Of a stretch of 18,664 nt of DNA, positions 9,101-15,761 are shown piece by piece. The notes under the pieces were generated by a model. It did not search any database, was not told where the DNA came from, and worked only from the letters and a program-made list of their open reading frames with translations. Made by a program: the position numbers and the translations under genes. The stretch spans positions 44,417-63,080 of the forward strand of contig DEKA01000037.1 in NCBI GenBank assembly GCA_002353635.1, in the 5' to 3' direction. Source of the stretch: Lachnospiraceae bacterium UBA2734. GTDB taxonomy: Bacteria; Bacillota; Clostridia; Lachnospirales; Lachnospiraceae. Each line of letters opens with the position of its first letter. Position 1 is the stretch's first letter.

Positions 9101-11919
9101 GCGGACAATTCGGCAAAGACTCCATTTTCCGCGATTCCCAATATTTCAAGATTGATACGGACAGCTACGGCGGGGAGACGGCGGTTCTCAAGCAGACTGC
9201 CACATATGGCCAGCATCTGGGCGAACTGACGCCTGTACTCAAGCAACTGAAGCCGGACGAGCAGGCTTCAAAGAGCGGCTACAAGCTTAAAGACAACAAC
9301 TATTGGTCAACCAGCGCTTTTTCCAATGTTGGTACACTGATCAACTTTAATGATTTCAAACTTTGGGGGTTCATTCCTATACAAGGGGAAAATCCAGAGA
9401 TCACGGATGATGTGACTTGGTATCTCCAATGGGAGCCGACCGTCGGTCGCTACAAACACAACGGAACCATTACACTCCCGGCTGATATCTGGCACGGCGG
9501 CATAGAGAATGGCAGCGATTCCACGCGGATTCAGTCGGTCAAGCCGGGTGACACGGTGACCCTGACAGCAGCTGTTGACGTGAAGGAAGTTAAGGAAAAG
9601 CTTGAAGCTATCGCGGGAAGCTTTGATGTCGGCCAGAGTGAGTACAGCAGCATCATTATCACAGCGCCAAAGTGCTCCTTCACGGCGACATTTGACATTC
9701 CGGAAGGGTTTGCAGTTCCGGATGAGACGGCCGTTCAGGTGAGCACCGACGGACTCGGCAGCTGTTTTGATGTGACGAAGACCACGATAAATGGACGCAT
9801 AATCACTGTGACCTTTGAGCTGAAGAGCGGCATTGACAATTATCAGAAGCTGTACGATGCGGTGAACAGCACCGGGATAAAGACAGCGCTTTCTGAGTCT
9901 GAGAACGATACAATCACTTTCAAAATTGCTGGACTCATGGTCAATGGTGAGAACAAGTCCGACAGAGATGTCCTTGAAATTGCCGGTGATGTGAGCGGTA
10001 ATTTCCAGGCGATCGCGACGCTGGACCGCAATCCGGACGCCACCAGTCAGGGGCAGTCATATTACTTTGCTTTTACGTTCAAGCCTTCCCAGACAGAATC
10101 CGGAAAGGACAGCAACGCAGACAGAAAGAATCCGATTTCGATTTCGTACCGCCTAAGCAAGCCTTTGAATCTCGTATTGCCCGGCGACATAACGACAGAT
10201 AAGAGTGCGGATAGCACAGATAAAGGTGAGGCGGACAGCTGCGCAATCAGAGGTGTGCAGCCGGGGCAGAAACTGACGTTCGTTGGCAGACTGGATGTTT
10301 CTTCCATCAAAGACCAGATCAATACGATGGAGGGAAGCGAGAAGGAGCATACAATCCGCAATGTGAAGAGCTCTTTTCAAGCTGAGATCACACTCGGAAA
10401 CGGACTTTTCAGCCATGCGGACATCAGCAATGTGACGCTCACAGACAACAAGCTGTTTAAAATCAGCGGCGTGAAGGTTAATGGCAGCACCGTTACGGTT
10501 GACATGACGCTGAAAGACAAATATACAAGCTTCATAAAGCTCAAAGAGACCGTTGAAAGCGTGAGCGATATTCTCGAAGTCAGGGTTCCGGTTACTGTTT
10601 CGGACAGCCTTCAGAACGATGCATCCGTTACATCGACTGGAACACTAAGTGGTATGTTCTCCGCGGAAGTTGTGAATGAGGAGAACCAGAACCAGGTTTT
10701 GTATGAGCCATCCTTCACGTGGACGGCAAAACAGGCCGGCGAAGGGACAAAGTCTGCGCTCAAAAACGGCAAAGATGATGCTCAGAGTGAGAACGATAAC
10801 GATACCATTGCCTATACGGTGAAGACACCTGAGTCATCTACACTCTATGGAGATATAAGTGTCTTGAACGGTGGCAAGGAGAACACGGAGAGCGATCAGA
10901 TTTATCAGACAAAAGTCGGCAGTTCGATTGATCTGATCGGATCTTTGAATGTCCAGCCGATCATTGATGAACTTGACAGCATATCCAGACCGGATCATCA
11001 TGACGAGATCCAACTTACCAATGCATCTGGAGATCCGGGCGTTTCCTTTAATTTCGTGATGAAGGCGAAATTCCCGGATGGCATCACTCTTCCTGCAGAT
11101 CTTAAGGCGGAGGCTGTTGAGCCGACATTTGGAACGAATGCCTTTGTTATTAAGAATACAGTGGTGAACGGACAGGAAGTGACGGTTACATTTGGTCTTC
11201 AAAACGAGTCTGTCAGCACATTTACTGAATTGGACAGAATTGTGCATATGGCTGGTTCGTCAGAGAATGACCGCGTGATGAAGATATGCTTCCCTCATCT
11301 GGCGGTAGCAAAAGACGGCCAGATGACGGTTACTGTTGAGTCCTTAAGGGGAAGCTTTCTTGCCAATGCGACATTGGATCAGAAAACAAAGACATTCAAT
11401 TATACCTGGAATGCAGTACAGATGCCCGGAGGAAAGGACTTTGCGCAGGCAGCAAATGATGTTACTACGATCGCATTTACGCTGAATGCCGGGAAAGAAG
11501 AAGTACCTGCTGGTCCCGATCAACCTGCTGTTCCGGAGAAACCTGATACTGAACAGCCTTCAGGCACGACGGATGAGCCTGTGATGGCTGAACACCATTA
11601 TAAACACTCACATCATTCATCATCAGAGCCGAGTAACACAACAAGCCAGATTACAGTGGCGGCGGCACCTGCAAAGACACCAGCCACGCCGGCTGCAGCA
11701 CCTGCACCTGCGGCACAGCCCGCAGAGGTCGCCGGAGTAGCAAGAGGTCAGGCACCTGCTGAGAATGGTGGCGCTGTAAGGGGAGTCTCCAGGAATAACA
11801 ATCAGTCCGTTGCAACAGGCGATGACAGCAATATGATGGTCTATGGCATTGCGGCGCTGGCTGCAGCGGCAGGCTTTGCGATGTGGACGGTGATGAGCCG
11901 CAGGAGAACGCACAGGTGA
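6121..11919 (+). CDS. Giant modular surface protein (adhesin-like), beta-helix and repeats
   Basis: A 1932-residue exported protein. Residues 1-32 are a signal peptide (KRLTK, then a hydrophobic stretch; cleavage near VYSA or VRA). Residues 33-186 are an acidic Ala/Asp/Ser/Glu stalk. 187-265 is a beta repeat of the Flg_new_2 type (GGTVDADS, EGYTFVDWTEDG, TYTANF). 265-395 is a beta-rich domain with SAPEGAFPEGIKM. About 400-800 has the short Asn/Gly/Ser-rich turns of a parallel beta-helix (DNTTITGNNSNGI, NITLDNTTLRGDG). About 815-1100 holds InlB-B-like repeats (FLGWFYQDSEG, LYAQYAAKQYTVRFSANGG). About 1110-1793 holds three divergent copies of one unit. The end has HHYKHSHH (about 1825), an Ala/Pro segment, VATGD (1897-1901), a TM and SRRRTHR. 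The likely role is adhesion or carbohydrate contact at the cell surface, inferred from architecture. The anchor is not a true LPxTG. It has its own promoter and terminator, so it is a single-gene unit. Confidence 0.9.
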   Translation: MARKRLTKVLAVLTAGMLMAGNVYSAAIPVRADSADEAGAEQNVETSETPDDSQESSGSSDDGGAAEDTSSKADEQSDEEAEKSDAADAAAGDEKKRGDADQKDGSTAKAGTDSSEIADAKDSGADSGNNDNAADSDKEKEDVSDSASSAETEDSDADADTVAAEGTTEADTAATEGITEAETADTDTITVTYAAGEGGTVDADSESFVPDDNVQLTGATATADEGYTFVDWTEDGKEVSTEASFVPDATKIDADVTYTANFKAEEKEDTYPAVDFDEARMDDGTVIRVSAPEGAFPEGIKMEITQVDSVKILDALKDASDNEDLEESDVRAYDFDFYKEDEHGIEPRKDISVRFSNIGISEDSDVTAYHLKDENASATEVKNSDVNEKEGTVSLETSEFSIYAIASTTPENTDRKIWVNDNDKPYSTIKDAVDDANEGDTVHIRGDFGENDEAPAGAVISKKITLDIADNTTITGNNSNGITLESGSKIQTSKGSKLTMSGFQTALTVKQGAKVNDGTYDFKDNKKGIYIEGSVEGSVDKNSVVITANDRDETDFYYSSAYFENATLDVTSQNQAWMDGYALRMKNASLTVSGFRSGYWVDGGSIVDSTLYLKANGKSTAITFQGKPTVFLNSTLQVDYGSRAAVSIGLKSKDTVMTFKNSTLDLRNGGVGGLNVNTGNITLDNTTLRGDGRNSGALFGAQSSNGDGKITICNNSVIQTPAKSNSDNGFGESGTNYIVTGGSFLVKYTDDNDGVYIPVNGESNGNEKLSLFTLSDSHVDEIQMLNKSGKYYQYAVSNVSRDGKKHVWGPAAKVTFTLNNSNATFIGGATEPKTESTIRGKSLDFVEGNTYPEDPISSDKSDKFLGWFYQDSEGTEHQFTKNTMDESLTCDTEVYAKWDNISVVYHNGEGQSYVQSAQPGQTEMTVVGYPDIVNRKSDFAVQGKKFEYWTTAEDGTAKQYKKGDAISFENGQTQVDLYAQYAAKQYTVRFSANGGQFGKDSIFRDSQYFKIDTDSYGGETAVLKQTATYGQHLGELTPVLKQLKPDEQASKSGYKLKDNNYWSTSAFSNVGTLINFNDFKLWGFIPIQGENPEITDDVTWYLQWEPTVGRYKHNGTITLPADIWHGGIENGSDSTRIQSVKPGDTVTLTAAVDVKEVKEKLEAIAGSFDVGQSEYSSIIITAPKCSFTATFDIPEGFAVPDETAVQVSTDGLGSCFDVTKTTINGRIITVTFELKSGIDNYQKLYDAVNSTGIKTALSESENDTITFKIAGLMVNGENKSDRDVLEIAGDVSGNFQAIATLDRNPDATSQGQSYYFAFTFKPSQTESGKDSNADRKNPISISYRLSKPLNLVLPGDITTDKSADSTDKGEADSCAIRGVQPGQKLTFVGRLDVSSIKDQINTMEGSEKEHTIRNVKSSFQAEITLGNGLFSHADISNVTLTDNKLFKISGVKVNGSTVTVDMTLKDKYTSFIKLKETVESVSDILEVRVPVTVSDSLQNDASVTSTGTLSGMFSAEVVNEENQNQVLYEPSFTWTAKQAGEGTKSALKNGKDDAQSENDNDTIAYTVKTPESSTLYGDISVLNGGKENTESDQIYQTKVGSSIDLIGSLNVQPIIDELDSISRPDHHDEIQLTNASGDPGVSFNFVMKAKFPDGITLPADLKAEAVEPTFGTNAFVIKNTVVNGQEVTVTFGLQNESVSTFTELDRIVHMAGSSENDRVMKICFPHLAVAKDGQMTVTVESLRGSFLANATLDQKTKTFNYTWNAVQMPGGKDFAQAANDVTTIAFTLNAGKEEVPAGPDQPAVPEKPDTEQPSGTTDEPVMAEHHYKHSHHSSSEPSNTTSQITVAAAPAKTPATPAAAPAPAAQPAEVAGVARGQAPAENGGAVRGVSRNNNQSVATGDDSNMMVYGIAALAAAAGFAMWTVMSRRRTHR
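9448..11499 (+). repeat. Three divergent ~225-residue protein repeats
   Basis: Within the surface protein, three consecutive units begin near residues 1110, 1349 and 1573. Shared order of motifs: a start like NGTITLPADI / LNLVLPGDI / STLYGDISV; then VKPGDTVTLTAAVDV / VQPGQKLTFVGRLDV / TKVGSSIDLIGSLNV followed by a helix-like LEAI / INTM / LDSI; a strand such as SFTATFDI / SFQAEITL / NFVMKAKF; then the hallmark TTINGRIITVTFEL / VKVNGSTVTVDMTL / TVVNGQEVTVTFGL; then GNFQAIATLD / GMFSAEVVNE / GSFLANATLD near the end. DNA identity between copies is low, so the duplications are old. I do not recognise the domain family. Confidence 0.8.
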
Positions 11920-12091
11920 CCATAATGCCATTACAGCTGCTTCATACCACACCATAACTGCCGCGACGCTGCCCGGATAGTGGTCGGATAAGAGTCTGTT
12001 GATCAGGGCATATGTCCTGCCTGTGTATAGCTGGAGTAGCGGAAGTAAATGTCTTTCTGAGCGCGCGATTATCGTCTGTCTGCGCGCATGT

Positions 12092-12140
12092 AAATCGCCC
12101 ATCTCTATGTGTAAAGGCACAGGGATGGGCGATTTCTTTT
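12092..12140 (+). terminator. Intrinsic terminator of the surface-protein gene
   Basis: AAATCGCCCATC (12092-12103) and GATGGGCGATTT (12124-12135) form a perfect 12-bp stem, with an inner TGTG/CACA pairing in the loop, followed by CTTTTATA. It lies about 170 bases after the stop at 11919. The 170 bases in between hold only a GCGCGC/GCGCGC inverted repeat (12061-12066, 12082-12087) and no gene. The stem begins with AAA, so it may also work weakly in the other direction. Confidence 0.85.
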
Positions 12141-12264
12141 ATACGCTGGTCAAGGTTATAAAACTATCTGTCTCATCAGGGAATATTCAGATCCGATGAC
12201 TGCACGGCCTGATGACGATTACCTCTACACGCAGATCGACATGGTACAATCGTCTGCAGGGCGG

Positions 12265-12270
12265 TATAAT
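12265..12270 (+). promoter_or_regulatory. Likely -10 element of the holA promoter
   Basis: A perfect TATAAT at 12265-12270, the first rightward promoter-like site after the terminator at 12140. The hexamer 17 bases upstream (TGGTAC, 12242-12247) is a poor -35 match, so this is tentative. Transcription would start near 12277, leaving a leader of about 117 bases. That leader can form CTGTCA/TGACAG (12329-12334 with 12340-12345) or, instead, CCCTGT/ACAGGG (12327-12332 with 12352-12357). Confidence 0.5.
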
Positions 12271-12393
12271 AGAAGACAGCCGTGCAGAGCCGGAGAAAAT
12301 GTCCAACCGGGACCGGAATGACTGCGCCCTGTCAGCGGATGACAGTACAGCACAGGGAATGCGGAATCCGGGATATGCGCGGCGGGAGATCAG

Positions 12394-13440
12394 ATGCCAA
12401 AGAAGAGCAACAATGAAGTCAGCTATACAGAGGTCCATAAGGAGCTGGAGAGGCAGATCCGGGAGCAGGATTTTCAAAAGGTCTATATGATCTGCGGCGA
12501 GCAGGACTATCTGCGGACACAGAACCGAAACCTCCTCAGCGATGCAATCCTGGGCGGCGGCGATGAGATGAACCGCTCGTATTACACGGGAGAGAATTTC
12601 ACGGTGCCGGAGATCATTGATCTGGCGGAGACCCTCCCTTTTTTTGCGGACAGACGTGTCATTGTCTTTGAGAATTCGTGGCTCTTTGCAAAACCTCCTC
12701 TGAAATCCACGGAGGAGATGGAGCAGCTGGCGGACTACCTCCCGAAGATGCCGGATACGACACACATGATCTTCGTGGAGAGAGCGCCGAACAAGACGTA
12801 TAAGCTCTATCGCTCGATCAAAAAGAACGGCTTCGTAATCGACTGCACGACGCCTGATGAGAACCAGCTCCGGACATGGGTGGTGAAGCATTTCCGCGAT
12901 GCAGGGCTGCAGATCACGGGCGGGGCGTTCAGTGTTTTCATGGAGTATGCCGGGACGGATATGCTCAATATCCAGAGTGAGGCAGAAAAGCTTGTGAGTT
13001 ATTGCGCAGGCACTGGACAGATCACAGAGGACGATGTGCGGGCGATCTGCTCGCGGCAGGTGCAGGACCGCATCTTTGATATGATCAGCGCGATCGGCTA
13101 CAAGAGAGCGGATGAGGCCTTATCCATCTATATGGATCTGATCCGTCTGCAGACACCTCCGCAGGTGATCCTCTCGCTTCTCCTTCGTCAGTTCAATCAG
13201 CTGCTGCAGCTCTTCGAGATGCAGGGAAAGACCTCTGCGAAGGAAATGGCTGAGCGGCTTCATCTGAATTATTTCGTTCTGACGAAGAAGGTGATGCCCA
13301 TGCTGAAGGGCTACACGGACGCGGAGCTCGTGCAGGATCTGCGGGCATTGGTGCAGGCCGATGCGGACTACAAGAGCGGCAGGATTGACGCGCGCATCGC
13401 GGTGGAGAAACTGATCGTGCAGTTCACGGCAGTGGGGTGA
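12394..13440 (+). CDS. holA: DNA polymerase III subunit delta
   Basis: The delta subunit of the clamp loader, which opens the beta sliding clamp and helps load it on primed DNA. The product is 348 residues, the usual length. Recognisable landmarks are FQKVYMICGEQDYL (27-40), the DLAETLPFFADRRVIVFENSWLF block (about 76-98), HMIFVERAPNKTYKLYRSI, IDCTTPDENQLRTWV, and the C-terminal collar region DRIFDMISAIGYKRADEALSIY and VILSLLLRQFNQLL. As usual for delta, no Walker A P-loop is seen. The start ATG has GGGAG five bases upstream. The next gene begins 25 bases after the stop, so the two are probably one transcript. In many Bacillota holA follows comEC on the same strand; here comEC is divergent and a large surface-protein gene lies between. 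Confidence 0.93.
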   Translation: MPKKSNNEVSYTEVHKELERQIREQDFQKVYMICGEQDYLRTQNRNLLSDAILGGGDEMNRSYYTGENFTVPEIIDLAETLPFFADRRVIVFENSWLFAKPPLKSTEEMEQLADYLPKMPDTTHMIFVERAPNKTYKLYRSIKKNGFVIDCTTPDENQLRTWVVKHFRDAGLQITGGAFSVFMEYAGTDMLNIQSEAEKLVSYCAGTGQITEDDVRAICSRQVQDRIFDMISAIGYKRADEALSIYMDLIRLQTPPQVILSLLLRQFNQLLQLFEMQGKTSAKEMAERLHLNYFVLTKKVMPMLKGYTDAELVQDLRALVQADADYKSGRIDARIAVEKLIVQFTAVG

Positions 13441-13465
13441 AACCCCAAAAGGAGCACAACGAACT

Positions 13466-14299
13466 ATGGGAGAACATCAGGAGAGGCCGAAGGCCTTTCA
13501 GAGATACAGACATTTCAAGGGAAAGGATTATCAGGTCCTGACCATTGCACGCAAGGAGGACACGGGCGAGGAGCTCGTCATCTACCAGCAGCTGTACGGT
13601 GACTACGAAGTCTTTGCGCGCAGTCTCGAGCAGTTCACCTCCGAAGTGGACCATGTGAAATACCCGGATGTCAAGACCAAGTGGCGCTTCACGCTGATCG
13701 CGGATCCGGAGAACGAGCGCCCGCAGACTATTGAAAACTACGACAGATCCGCTAGGTCTGATAAGTCGGAGACCTACACTGTAGAAGAGCCGGTTGAAAA
13801 GCCTGCTGCACAGGTGCGGGACTATACAGAGGGCAGCGAGGACAATGACAGGGGGGCTGGTGAGTCGGCTGCGGAACAATTTTCCAATCACCAGGATGAA
13901 CAATCAGCAAGCCAGCCGGCCGTCCAGTTCAAAGATCACCCCGCTGAGACCTACAACACGACAGAGCATTACACAGATTATTCGGCGCAGCAGAATGAAC
14001 CGGAAGCAGCGGAGAAGCCTGATACAGATGAGGACGACGTCCAGCTGGCACCCGGTGAAGAGAATGCACATCTGGATCCCTTGGTTGAGCAGTTCCTGGA
14101 TGCGCGCACAGTGGAGGAGAAGATCGGTATTCTCATCCAGCTGCGGCCCCGCATTACGAACGAGATGATCGATACGATGGCGCTGGCAAGCGGCGTGGAG
14201 GTTGGCGAGGGAACGCTGGACGAGAGGTTCGACGATCTGCGCGACTGCCTCACGACGATTGACAAATATGAGTTGGAGCGCAGCAGACTGCGTGATTGA
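13466..14299 (+). CDS. DUF1653 domain protein with disordered linker
   Basis: A 277-residue cytoplasmic protein (no signal or TM). Residues about 9-78 match the DUF1653 pattern: RYRHFKGKDYQVLTIARKEDTGEELVIYQQLYG, then FARSLEQFTSEVDH. Residues about 80-190 are a low-complexity acidic/Gln/Ser/Ala linker. Residues about 193-277 are a compact helical tail (DPLVEQFLDARTVEEKIGILIQLRPRITNEMIDTMA...). The function of DUF1653 is unknown to me. The SD AAGGAG (13449-13454) lies 11 bases before the ATG, slightly far but usable. It follows holA by 25 bases, which suggests co-expression with replication genes. The linker composition resembles the linkers of the secreted proteins on the left, although this protein is not exported. 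Confidence 0.85.
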   Translation: MGEHQERPKAFQRYRHFKGKDYQVLTIARKEDTGEELVIYQQLYGDYEVFARSLEQFTSEVDHVKYPDVKTKWRFTLIADPENERPQTIENYDRSARSDKSETYTVEEPVEKPAAQVRDYTEGSEDNDRGAGESAAEQFSNHQDEQSASQPAVQFKDHPAETYNTTEHYTDYSAQQNEPEAAEKPDTDEDDVQLAPGEENAHLDPLVEQFLDARTVEEKIGILIQLRPRITNEMIDTMALASGVEVGEGTLDERFDDLRDCLTTIDKYELERSRLRD

Positions 14300-14316
14300 T
14301 TTGTAATTGTTTAGCA

Positions 14317-14384
14317 CCCCTCGAAAGCTCATAATTTTGGGTGGGAAGCTTACTTTACGGACAAAATTTTGAGCTTTCGAGGGG
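14317..14384. repeat. 23-bp near-perfect inverted repeat in an intergenic spacer
   Basis: 14317-14339 and 14362-14384 are reverse complements over 23 bases with a single mismatch. The arms begin CCCCTCGAAAGCTCA and end TGAGCTTTCGAGGGG, with a 22-base spacer. It starts 18 bases after the DUF1653 stop. No T run follows on either strand, so it is not a standard intrinsic terminator. It may be an RNase III-type processing or 3'-end protecting hairpin, a repeated palindromic element, or a small non-autonomous element; one copy alone cannot decide. Confidence 0.85.
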
Positions 14385-14390
14385 CGGGCA

Positions 14391-14475
14391 AGGCGCGGAG
14401 CGCCTCTGAACGCCTATATCTCTAGAACCGCAGGTTCTCGAGATGGGGTGATAAACGGTTACCTTATTTTTAAGG
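14391..14475 (+). promoter_or_regulatory. Hairpin series in the leader of the glycosyltransferase gene
   Basis: Three more hairpins follow the 23-bp repeat. AGGCGC-GGA-GCGCCT (14391-14405) is perfect. ATCTC-T-AGAACC-GCA-GGTTCT-C-GAGAT (14418-14444) has one mismatch in an 11-bp stem. CCTTA-TTTT-TAAGG (14462-14475) covers the first four bases of the AAGGAG ribosome site (14472-14477) of the next gene, so it could reduce initiation when folded. I see no strong promoter here; the gene may be read from upstream. Confidence 0.55.
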
Positions 14476-14488
14476 AGAACAAAATCCC

Positions 14489-15520
14489 ATGAAACTACTG
14501 ACGATTTGCGTGCCCTGCTACAACTCCGAGGGCTATATGGCGAGCTGCATCGACTCTCTCCTCGTTGGCGGAGAGGATGTGGAGATCATCATTGTAGATG
14601 ACGGCTCGAAGGATAGGACAGCGGAGATCGCAGACCGCTACCAGACACTTCATCCCAACATCGTCCGCGTCATTCACAAGGAGAACGGCGGCTACGGCAG
14701 CGCCGTGAACACGGGCATTCAGAATGCCACCGGTCAGTTCTTCAAGGTCTGTGACAGCGACGATCACCTGAAGGAGAGCGCCTATAAAGAGGTACTGGAC
14801 AAGCTCCGCCAGCTCGCCGGCGCAAGCCCGCAGCTCGATATGATGATCTGCAACTACGTCTATGACAAGGAGGGCGAGGACCGCCACAAGGTGATCCAGT
14901 ACAGAAAGACCCTTCCTGTTGGAAAGATGTTCACATGGGATGACATCGGTCACTTCCATAAGGGACACTACATTCTGATGCACTCCGTTATTTTCAGAAC
15001 AAAGCTGCTGCGTGAGTGCGGACTGGTGCTCCCGGAGCACTGCTTCTACGTGGACAACATCTATGTCTTTGACCCGCTTCCGTATGTCCGGAACATGTAC
15101 TACATGGATGTGAATCTGTACTACTACTTCATCGGGCGCGTGGACCAGTCGGTCAACCAGAAGGTCATGATCTCGCGCATCGATCAGCAGATCCGCGTGA
15201 ACAAGCTCATGATGGACTACTTCACCGACAAGGCCAACCAGTCGCGGATCAACGCACATCTGAAGCTCCGCCAGTATATGTACAGCTATCTGGAAATCAT
15301 CACGACGGTTTCCTCCGTCCTCTGTATCGTCTCCAACACGCCGGAGAATCTGAAGAAGAAGGACGAGTTGTGGCAGTATCTGAAGGAGAAGGATTTCTTA
15401 CTGTATCTGCACCTGCGCAACGGCATCTTTGGCATCGCGATGCATCTGCCGGGACGCGGCGGCCGCGCGCTGACGACCGGGGCATATAAGATCGTACGGC
15501 ATTTCTTCAATTTCAACTGA
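14489..15520 (+). CDS. Family 2 (GT-A) glycosyltransferase
   Basis: A 343-residue enzyme that transfers a sugar from a nucleotide-sugar donor, probably at the inner face of the membrane for cell-surface polysaccharide or glycolipid. The GT-A fold is clear: LTICVPCYNSEGYMASCIDSLL (4-25), VEIIIVDDGSKDRT (31-44) with the nucleotide-binding DDGS, HKENGGYGSAVNTGI (63-77), and the metal-binding DSDD at 89-92. The C-terminal half (about 170-343) is helical and Tyr-rich (NMYYMDVNLYYYFIGRVDQSVN) with no clear TM. The acceptor and donor cannot be read from sequence. AAGGAG at 14472-14477 lies 11 bases before the ATG and is partly within a small hairpin. It stands alone between two structured spacers, with no other glycan gene nearby. 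Confidence 0.92.
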   Translation: MKLLTICVPCYNSEGYMASCIDSLLVGGEDVEIIIVDDGSKDRTAEIADRYQTLHPNIVRVIHKENGGYGSAVNTGIQNATGQFFKVCDSDDHLKESAYKEVLDKLRQLAGASPQLDMMICNYVYDKEGEDRHKVIQYRKTLPVGKMFTWDDIGHFHKGHYILMHSVIFRTKLLRECGLVLPEHCFYVDNIYVFDPLPYVRNMYYMDVNLYYYFIGRVDQSVNQKVMISRIDQQIRVNKLMMDYFTDKANQSRINAHLKLRQYMYSYLEIITTVSSVLCIVSNTPENLKKKDELWQYLKEKDFLLYLHLRNGIFGIAMHLPGRGGRALTTGAYKIVRHFFNFN

Positions 15521-15551
15521 TCTGATGATCTGACCTGCTGCCGTGGCCATC

Positions 15552-15712
15552 GGCCAGGACGGGGCAGACAGACGCTGTCCGGCCGGGGTCCTGTCCGAAT
15601 GCTGGGGACGGCGCGGTACGGATGGCGGGAGACAGACCTGTCTGCCGGGACATTCTGTCAGCGTGTCCCGGCAGATACGGTCCTGATGGCGCAGGGCGCC
15701 GTCCTTATCTTT
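15552..15712 (+). terminator. Layered GC-rich structure ending in a T-rich run
   Basis: Within the 241-base spacer after the glycosyltransferase gene, TCTGCCGGGACA (15641-15652) pairs perfectly over 12 bp with TGTCCCGGCAGA (15664-15675). Just outside it, GACC (15635-15638) can pair with GGTC (15679-15682), and GGACGGCGC (15606-15614) with GCGCCGTCC (15696-15704), enclosing the whole. TTATCTTTTATT follows directly. Upstream, CAGGAC (15555-15560) or GGCC..GGAC can pair with GTCCTG (15588-15593) or GTCCGGCC (15577-15584), giving alternatives. It is most likely the terminator of the glycosyltransferase gene, unusually long, and possibly regulatory for the next gene. Confidence 0.6.
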
Positions 15713-15747
15713 TATTGACCATTATTGGTGCTGACAATGATTACAGC

Positions 15748-15753
15748 AGGAGG
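15748..15753 (+). promoter_or_regulatory. Ribosome site deciding the dipeptidase start
   Basis: AGGAGG is eight bases before the ATG at 15762. The upstream in-frame TTG at 15756 is only two bases away and cannot be served by it, so translation should begin Met-Pro-Cys. Confidence 0.85.
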
Positions 15754-15761
15754 TTTTGCAT

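Noticed and set aside
11999..12199. Plus-strand open frame of 66 codons after the surface-protein gene
   Set aside because: It reads straight through the intrinsic terminator at 12092-12140 and has no ribosome site.
12201..12286. TGCACGGC / GCCGTGCA inverted repeat around the holA -10 element
   Set aside because: Only 8 bp with a 70-base gap in GC-rich DNA; chance is likely.
14495..15259. Minus-strand open frame of 254 codons inside the glycosyltransferase gene
   Set aside because: Antisense shadow rich in Val/His/Asp with no domain; the plus frame has DDGS and DSDD.
15714..15738. TTGACC as a -35 element for the dipeptidase gene
   Set aside because: No acceptable -10 hexamer at 16-18 bases downstream.
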